64,000 bases of DNA from NCBI GenBank assembly GCA_964608945.1, contig CAZSQB010000001.1, positions 1 to 64,000 on the forward strand, given 5' to 3'. Of the stretch, positions 54,082 through 59,755 are shown one piece after another. This DNA is from CAYWEP01 sp964608945. Lineage in GTDB: Bacteria > Patescibacteriota > Microgenomatia > Levybacterales > UBA12049. The position numbers were made by a program, and so were the translations under genes. The notes under the pieces were generated by a model that did no database searches, was not told the origin of the DNA, and saw only the letters and a list, made by a program, of their open reading frames with translations. Numbering within the stretch: position 1 is the stretch's first letter; every line of letters starts with the position of its first letter.

Positions 54082-55117
54082 AATCATTACCTTTGAAAAA
54101 GCGGTTAACGAAGCTATTTTTTTGGAAATGAAACGCGACAAACGCGTTTTCCTTTTCGGTCTTGACGTAACAGATCATAAGAGAATTTTTGGTACAACTG
54201 AGGGGTTGGAGATATTCGGCAGGAACAGGTTTTTTGGAACGCCGCTTTCTGAGGACGCTATGATCGGCGTCGCGCTCGGAGCGGCGATAACGGGGTTAAG
54301 ACCAATCCACGTTCATATACGCGTTGACTTTCTCCTTTTGGCAATGAATCAACTTATAAATATGGTTGCCACAACGGCCTTTGGCAGCGCTGGAAAGTTA
54401 AAAGCACCTCTGGTTATTAGGGCAATTATTGGGCGCGGATGGGGTCAGGGATTTCAACATTCTAAATCATTGCAATCAGTATTTGCTCATATGCCTGGTC
54501 TTAAAGTCGTAATGCCGTCTCGGCCGTCGGACGCCAAGGGATTATTAATATCGGCAATTCGGGACGATAATCCCGTAATTTTTTTGGAGCATCGATGGCT
54601 TTATTGGCTGCAAGGAGATGTGCCGTCGAATGCATACACCATACCGCTTGGGGAATCGTGCATTTTGAGAGCTGGCCGCGACATTACCATCGTGGCAACA
54701 TCATGGATGAACGTTGAGGCCGCGAAAGCTGCGGAGATTCTTTCACGCATACACGGCGTCGAAGCAGAAATCATTGATGTTAGAACAATATACCCCCTTG
54801 ACGACGAAGCAATCGTAAAGTCCGTGATAAAGACAGGTCGCTTAATCGTGGCCGATTACGATTGGGAATTCTGTGGATTTAGCGCCGAAGTTGCAGCACG
54901 TGTCGCTGAGAAATGTTTTAATAAATTGAAGTCACCTGTAAGTAGAATCGCCTTTCCTCATACGTCATGTCCCACCACGCGTCCGCTGGAAAACGCATTT
55001 TATCCCAATGCTGCAACTATCATTCGCGAGGTTGAAAAGAAATTGGGGCTCGCGAGAGCGGACTTGCGAAGCGAGGATTTTTATAGTTGGGAGAATAGGT
55101 TTAAAGGACCTTTTTAA
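54071..55117 (+). CDS. TPP-dependent E1 component, beta subunit
   Basis: This has 348 residues from the ATG at 54071 (MARRIITFEKAVNEA). A longer frame opens at 54047, but homologues start here, and the 11-base overlap with the alpha gene is typical. GTPLSEDAMIGVALGAA (residues 56-72) contains the conserved TPP-contacting Glu (E61). A C-terminal transketolase-like domain contains LSRIHGVEAEIIDVRTIYPLDDEAI. With the alpha subunit it should form an alpha2beta2 enzyme making an acyl- or hydroxyethyl-TPP intermediate. No lipoyl-dependent partners are encoded nearby. The gene has among the highest GC in the window. Confidence 0.85.
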   Translation: MARRIITFEKAVNEAIFLEMKRDKRVFLFGLDVTDHKRIFGTTEGLEIFGRNRFFGTPLSEDAMIGVALGAAITGLRPIHVHIRVDFLLLAMNQLINMVATTAFGSAGKLKAPLVIRAIIGRGWGQGFQHSKSLQSVFAHMPGLKVVMPSRPSDAKGLLISAIRDDNPVIFLEHRWLYWLQGDVPSNAYTIPLGESCILRAGRDITIVATSWMNVEAAKAAEILSRIHGVEAEIIDVRTIYPLDDEAIVKSVIKTGRLIVADYDWEFCGFSAEVAARVAEKCFNKLKSPVSRIAFPHTSCPTTRPLENAFYPNAATIIREVEKKLGLARADLRSEDFYSWENRFKGPF

Positions 55118-55118
55118 A

Positions 55119-56306
55119 ATGAAAAAATTAAACTGGCCACTCATGAAAAAAAATATTTTAAGGGAAGATTTAGATGCTGTTGTAAAATTTCTTAAAGCTA
55201 AAGATGATCTAATTCTTACCCAATCTAAGAATGTGCGAAAATTTGAAGAAGAATGGTCCAAGTGGCTAGGGGTCAAATACAGTGTTTTAGTTAACTCCGG
55301 TGCATCAGCCAATCTTTTAAGCATCTTAGCAATTCGGCAAATGTATGGTTTGGGTGAGATAATTGTTCCTCCGTTAACTTGGGTATCTGATATTGCATCT
55401 GTTATCCAGTGTGGTTTCAAACCAGTGTTTGTGGATATCAATCCAAGGACACTTGGGATGGATAATGAGCTAGTTTTGAGAAAAATTACCCGTAATACAA
55501 AGGCTGTTTTTTTGACCCATATCTTAGGAATAAACGGCCTCAGTCAAAAATTGTTGGACGAATTGCGCGCAAAAAAAATTCCGCTTGTTGAAGACGTTTG
55601 TGAATCATACGGAGCAACTTTTAAAGGAAAAAAGCTAGGCACATTTGGCCTTATATCAAATTTTTCTTTCTACTATGCTCATCATATGAGTAGTATTGAA
55701 GGAGGAATGATTTCCACAAATGATCCTGACATATACGAGATGATCCGTATGGGGCGTAGCCATGGAATGGTACGTGAGGCTGATTCGGAGTCACTAAAAA
55801 AATCTTATCAAAAAAAATATCCTGATCTAAATCCAGATTTTATATTTGCATTTCCAGCATATAATATGCGCTCTACTGAAATAAATGCTGTCATAGGATT
55901 ATCTCAACTTCGAAGGCTTTCTAAAAACAATAAAATTCGTTCAAAAAATTTAAAAATATTTTTATCAAATCTGAATCCTAACATATACCAAACAGACTTT
56001 GAGACCCGCGGTAGTTGTAACTATGCATTTGTTTTAGTTCTGAAACAACCTAGTCCCTTACTTGCAAAGAAAGTTATGAGGACGCTTAACGCTTATGGTG
56101 TCGAGTTTCGTAGGGGAACTTCAGGTGGAGGAAATCAGTTAAGGCAACCCTATTTAAGAAAGATTGTTGGCGATAAAGAGTATAAAAAATATCCAAATGT
56201 TGAGCATATACACTTTTATGGCCTTTATATTGGTAACTACCCTACCTTAGAAGAGAAGAAAATTTACAAGTTGTGCGATGTTCTAAATAATCTTAAGAAG
56301 TCGTAG
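55119..56306 (+). CDS. ColD-like PLP-dependent sugar 3-dehydratase, copy B
   Basis: This has 395 residues from the ATG at 55119; a frame opens at 55008, but that would overlap E1-beta by 110 bases. SGASANLLSI, VPPLTWVSD and EDVCESYG (D159) are standard DegT-fold elements. FYYAHHMSSIEGG has H188 where aminotransferases have Lys, as in ColD and the iron-sulfur E1 (RfbH) enzymes; the IEGG ending favours ColD. It is clearly diverged from copy A, so the two probably act on different sugars or positions. DNA is much more AT-rich than in the preceding E1 genes. Confidence 0.83.
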   Translation: MKKLNWPLMKKNILREDLDAVVKFLKAKDDLILTQSKNVRKFEEEWSKWLGVKYSVLVNSGASANLLSILAIRQMYGLGEIIVPPLTWVSDIASVIQCGFKPVFVDINPRTLGMDNELVLRKITRNTKAVFLTHILGINGLSQKLLDELRAKKIPLVEDVCESYGATFKGKKLGTFGLISNFSFYYAHHMSSIEGGMISTNDPDIYEMIRMGRSHGMVREADSESLKKSYQKKYPDLNPDFIFAFPAYNMRSTEINAVIGLSQLRRLSKNNKIRSKNLKIFLSNLNPNIYQTDFETRGSCNYAFVLVLKQPSPLLAKKVMRTLNAYGVEFRRGTSGGGNQLRQPYLRKIVGDKEYKKYPNVEHIHFYGLYIGNYPTLEEKKIYKLCDVLNNLKKS

Positions 56307-56307
56307 C

Positions 56308-57261
56308 ATGAAAAAGAATAAAGTCTTAGTTTGCGGAGCCAGTGGATTCATTGGTCGCAATATTGCAGAAAGGCTAGGTAAACGCCCTGATATGAAGGTT
56401 TATGGAACCTATTTTGAAACAAAGCCCAGTATAAAAGGTATTTCTTTGATTAGAGTTGATTTAACAAATAAATCAGAAGTTAGCCAAATTGTCAGGGGTA
56501 TGGATATTGTAATCCAGGCGGCTGCAGTAACCTCAGGATCAAAAGATATTGTTACAAAACCATACATTCATGTTACAGATAATGCTATTATGAATAGCCT
56601 AATTTTTAAGTCATGCTTTGATAATCGCGTTAAACATGTTGTATTTTTTAGTTGCACAGTAATGTATCCAAGCAAAAATAATCCTGTAAAAGAGGAGGAT
56701 TTTAATTATGAAATTACGGATAAATATTTCGGTGTTGGATGGACAAAAGTATATTTGGAAAAGATGTGTGAGTTCTACTCAAGGATTGGTAATACAAAAT
56801 ATACGGCCATAAGACACACAAATATTTATGGTCCCTTTGATAAATACGACTTAGATAAATCTCATTTTTTTGGAGCAACAATAACTAAGGTTTTACGAGC
56901 CCGCGATAACGAGATTGTTATTTGGGGAGACGGATCTGAAGAAAGAGATCTACTTTATGTTTCAGATTTAGTCGATTTTATTGAGATAGTTTTAAAAAAA
57001 CAAAAAGAACCATTCGAGTTAATTAACATAGGACTAGGAAAGAGTTTTTCTGTAAAAGATGTGATAGGCAAAATTATTGAAATTTCCGGTAAAAATAAAA
57101 GCATGGAATTTGACACCTCAAAGCCCACAATTAAATTTAATTTGGCTGTTAATATTGAGAAAGCACGAAAAAAATATAACTTTAGACCAAAGATTTCTCT
57201 TGAAAAAGGAATAAAAAAAACAATATCTTGGTATAAGAAAAGCTTTTTAGAAAAAAAATAA
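56308..57261 (+). CDS. Fcl-like NAD-dependent epimerase/reductase lacking the YxxxK Tyr
   Basis: This 317-residue extended SDR has CGASGFIG (G10, G13, G16) for NAD(P), FFSCTVMYP as the catalytic Ser region, and RHTNIYGPFDKYD plus WGDGSEERDLLYV for the nucleotide sugar. The overall plan is like GDP-fucose synthase. In the DKYFGVGWTK segment the Lys is K147, but the position four before it is V143 instead of Tyr (the nearest Tyr is seven before). So the proton-relay residue must be supplied otherwise, or the chemistry differs. It may perform the final epimerisation or reduction of the 3-deoxy sugar. Confidence 0.72.
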   Translation: MKKNKVLVCGASGFIGRNIAERLGKRPDMKVYGTYFETKPSIKGISLIRVDLTNKSEVSQIVRGMDIVIQAAAVTSGSKDIVTKPYIHVTDNAIMNSLIFKSCFDNRVKHVVFFSCTVMYPSKNNPVKEEDFNYEITDKYFGVGWTKVYLEKMCEFYSRIGNTKYTAIRHTNIYGPFDKYDLDKSHFFGATITKVLRARDNEIVIWGDGSEERDLLYVSDLVDFIEIVLKKQKEPFELINIGLGKSFSVKDVIGKIIEISGKNKSMEFDTSKPTIKFNLAVNIEKARKKYNFRPKISLEKGIKKTISWYKKSFLEKK

Positions 57262-58284
57262 ATGAGAAATACCAAACACAACTTCTATAGAGGTAAAAAT
57301 GTACTTGTTACCGGTGGGACTGGTTTAATAGGAAGACCCTTGGTGGAAATGCTTATTGAGGCCCAAGCTAAGGTAAGGGTTGTTTCTTTGGATGCTCCCT
57401 CAAGAGCCCATCCTGCGGCGGAATTTTTAAGGTTGGATCTTACTGATGTCAATAATTGCCTAAAAGCTGCTCGGGGAATGAATTACGTGTTTCACCTTGC
57501 TGGTATAAAAGGGTCTCCGAAAATGACCAAAGAGCGTCCAGCAAGTTTCTTTGTCCCGACAATTCTTTTCAATACCAATATGATGGAGGCGGCAAGGCGA
57601 ACAGGCGTCAAACACTATCTTTATACAAGTACTATTGGGGTATATGCTCCGGCCGAAGTATTTTATGAAGATGATGTATGGAAGAGTTTTCCTTCTGAAA
57701 ATGACAAATTTGCTGGATGGGCAAAGCGTATGGGAGAACTTCAGGCGCAGGCATATAGAATAGAATACGGCTGGAATAAGATTTCCATTTTGAGACCTGC
57801 GAATGTGTACGGACCTTACGACAACTTTGATCCGGAAAACGCCATGGTAATACCTTCAATCATCGCGCGCTCGCTTGGCGGAGAAAATCCGCTCGTGGTA
57901 TGGGGTGACGGAACGCCTATTCGCGATTTCATTCATGCCAAAGACGTAGCGCGAGGAATGATGATGGCTATTGAAAAACGAGTTAATGTCCCAGTTAATT
58001 TAGGTAGTGGTACCGGAGTAACAATAAAACAGATTGCAGAAACAATTGCAAAGTTTGTTCCGGGAGAGCCTATTAAAATTGTTTGGGATAAAAGTAAGCC
58101 GATGGGTGACAAGAAAAGATTGATGGATATAACAAGGGCAAAAAAACTTCTTGGATTTAAGCCAATAATGTCGCTTGATGAGGGAATTAAAGAAACCATA
58201 GATTGGTATCTAAAAAACAAATCTCTATTGAATAAAAGATATAATATTTTCAATGAACCCAAATCTAAAAAGAAAAAAAAGTAA
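57262..58284 (+). CDS. NAD-dependent epimerase/reductase, second Tyr-less SDR
   Basis: This has 340 residues, starting on the base after the previous stop. TGGTGLIG binds NAD(P). LYTSTIGVYAP is the Ser/Thr region, RPANVYGPYDNFDP and WGDGTPIRDFI bind the sugar. The catalytic segment reads DKFAGWAK with K155 but A151 four residues before it and F150 five before, so as in the preceding protein there is no YxxxK Tyr. The shared GW(A/T)K pattern shows the two belong to one subfamily. The C-terminus ends in a Lys run that overlaps the next gene by 32 bases. Confidence 0.72.
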   Translation: MRNTKHNFYRGKNVLVTGGTGLIGRPLVEMLIEAQAKVRVVSLDAPSRAHPAAEFLRLDLTDVNNCLKAARGMNYVFHLAGIKGSPKMTKERPASFFVPTILFNTNMMEAARRTGVKHYLYTSTIGVYAPAEVFYEDDVWKSFPSENDKFAGWAKRMGELQAQAYRIEYGWNKISILRPANVYGPYDNFDPENAMVIPSIIARSLGGENPLVVWGDGTPIRDFIHAKDVARGMMMAIEKRVNVPVNLGSGTGVTIKQIAETIAKFVPGEPIKIVWDKSKPMGDKKRLMDITRAKKLLGFKPIMSLDEGIKETIDWYLKNKSLLNKRYNIFNEPKSKKKKK

Positions 58285-59023
58285 TTATTTGATTACCGGT
58301 TCTGGAAGTGGTCTAGGTAAGTATTTTCATGATCAATTAGGGGGGACTTCCTTTAATAGAGATTTTGGGAATGTCGACGAAACAGAAGTACTTATTCATT
58401 GCGCTTTTAATCTAGCAAGAGAAGTTAATTCCAAAGATCTTTACCAATACCTTCTTGATAATTTTTTTTTAACAAAAAAATTAGCTATAATTCCCCATAA
58501 AAAATTTATTTACGTATCATCAGTGGATGTGTACCCAAAAAATAACAAAAAACATTCTGAAAACGAAATAATAGATGTCAATCAAATATCTGGTTTTTAC
58601 GGGGTAACCAAGCTTATGTCAGAAAGCCTAATTCAAAATCTTTGTCCGAACTTTTTGATACTAAGATGCTCAGCACTTCTTGGGAAGGATGCACGCACAA
58701 ATAGTTTGAAAAAAATAATAAGAGAAGAGAATCCTACTTTAACTTTATCTTCCGAATCTGTATTCAATTTTATTTTACACAAGGACGTTTTAGAATTTGT
58801 AAAGATAGCAACTGAAAAAGATCTACAAGGAGTATATAATTTAGTATCATCAGAAAATATCACCCTTTTCCAAATAGCAGAATTACTTGGAAAAAAAGTT
58901 AGCTTTGGAAGTTATATGTACAACGTAGGAGAAATAGATAATAAAAAGGCTTCTTTGGTGGCTTCGTCTTTTAAAAAGACCTCGCGGGAGATAGTAATTG
59001 AATTCATGGATTTAATATCATGA
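58253..59023 (+). CDS. Short NAD-dependent epimerase/dehydratase family protein
   Basis: This 256-residue protein is about 60-80 residues shorter than its neighbours. TGSGSGLGKYF is an atypical nucleotide-binding loop, YVSSVDVYP the catalytic Ser region and FYGVTK the YxxxK set, then LRCSALLGKDARTNS. It looks RmlD/Gne-like, with a reduced substrate domain rather than an abrupt truncation. Very AT-rich (13 G+C of 60 at 58441-58500). It overlaps the previous gene by 32 bases and the next GT2 by four. Probably a reductase of the same sugar pathway. Confidence 0.65.
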   Translation: MNPNLKRKKSNYLITGSGSGLGKYFHDQLGGTSFNRDFGNVDETEVLIHCAFNLAREVNSKDLYQYLLDNFFLTKKLAIIPHKKFIYVSSVDVYPKNNKKHSENEIIDVNQISGFYGVTKLMSESLIQNLCPNFLILRCSALLGKDARTNSLKKIIREENPTLTLSSESVFNFILHKDVLEFVKIATEKDLQGVYNLVSSENITLFQIAELLGKKVSFGSYMYNVGEIDNKKASLVASSFKKTSREIVIEFMDLIS

Positions 59024-59682
59024 AAACGACTCTTTTTATCCCAACTTTAAATGAAATAGACGGCATGAAAGCTATCATGCCGCGCGTAAAAAAACAGTGG
59101 GTCGATGAAATCTTGGTGCTCGACGGCAACTCTTCGGACGGCACGGTAGAATATGCTAAATCACTGGGCTATCGAGTCGTCATGCAAAAATCAAAAGGCA
59201 TCACAAATGCTTATCGTGAAGCCTTAAAAATCGCTAAAGGCGACATCATTGTGGCTTTTAGCCCGGATGGAAATTCACTGCCAGAGGTCATACCCGAACT
59301 GGTCCGGAAAATGAAGGAAGGTTACGACATGGTAATCGCCTCCCGGTACATAGGGGGAGCAAAAAGCGATGATGATGATCCGGTCACGGCTTTCGGTAAT
59401 TGGATGTTTACAACATTAATCAATATAGCTTTTGGTGGGAACTATACGGATTCGCTTGTAATGCTCCGAGCATTTAAGAAAGATATCGTTCAAGAACTTC
59501 ACATCGATGTTCCGCGGGCCGGAATGGAACCGATTCTATCGATTCGATGCGCCAAGCAAAAACTAAAAGTCGCCGAAATTCCGGCCTCTGAGCCCAAACG
59601 CATTGGCGGCACACGCAAGATGAATCCCCTTTTAAACGGCTTGGATATTCTCCGCTTGATCTTTGCGGAGCTGATGCACTAA
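59020..59682 (+). CDS. GT2 glycosyltransferase, DPM1-like
   Basis: This 220-residue GT2 has LFIPTLNEIDGM, VLDGNSSDGT, SKGITNAYREALKIAKGD and FSPDGNSLP (metal-site Asp near residue 88), then ASRYIGGAKSDDDD and SLVMLRAFK, with the RIGGTRKMN C-terminal element usual in polyprenyl-phosphate glycosyltransferases. It may load the sugar made by the preceding enzymes onto a lipid carrier for the GT-C protein encoded next. GC content is noticeably higher than in the neighbouring genes on both sides. Confidence 0.78.
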   Translation: MKTTLFIPTLNEIDGMKAIMPRVKKQWVDEILVLDGNSSDGTVEYAKSLGYRVVMQKSKGITNAYREALKIAKGDIIVAFSPDGNSLPEVIPELVRKMKEGYDMVIASRYIGGAKSDDDDPVTAFGNWMFTTLINIAFGGNYTDSLVMLRAFKKDIVQELHIDVPRAGMEPILSIRCAKQKLKVAEIPASEPKRIGGTRKMNPLLNGLDILRLIFAELMH

Positions 59683-59749
59683 CCCAGACGCAGAAAAAAT
59701 TCTAATCTGTGCCGCCGCCGCTATGTATTGCGCATTTCCAATTTTTAGG

Positions 59750-59755
59750 TATAAT
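59750..59755 (+). promoter_or_regulatory. Candidate -10 box overlapping a start codon
   Basis: A perfect TATAAT lies at 59750-59755, with only a weak TTGCGC 16 bases upstream (59728-59733). It overlaps the ATG at 59754. If used, transcription would start near 59762 and translation might begin at the in-frame TTG at 59763. Confidence 0.3.

Noticed and set aside
55008..55118. N-terminal extension of ColD-like copy B within E1-beta
   Set aside because: The ATG at 55119 aligns with copy A and homologues; the upstream part is a shadow frame.
54965..55441. 158-residue minus-strand open frame
   Set aside because: It lies across two well-supported plus-strand genes, and its translation shows no family features.
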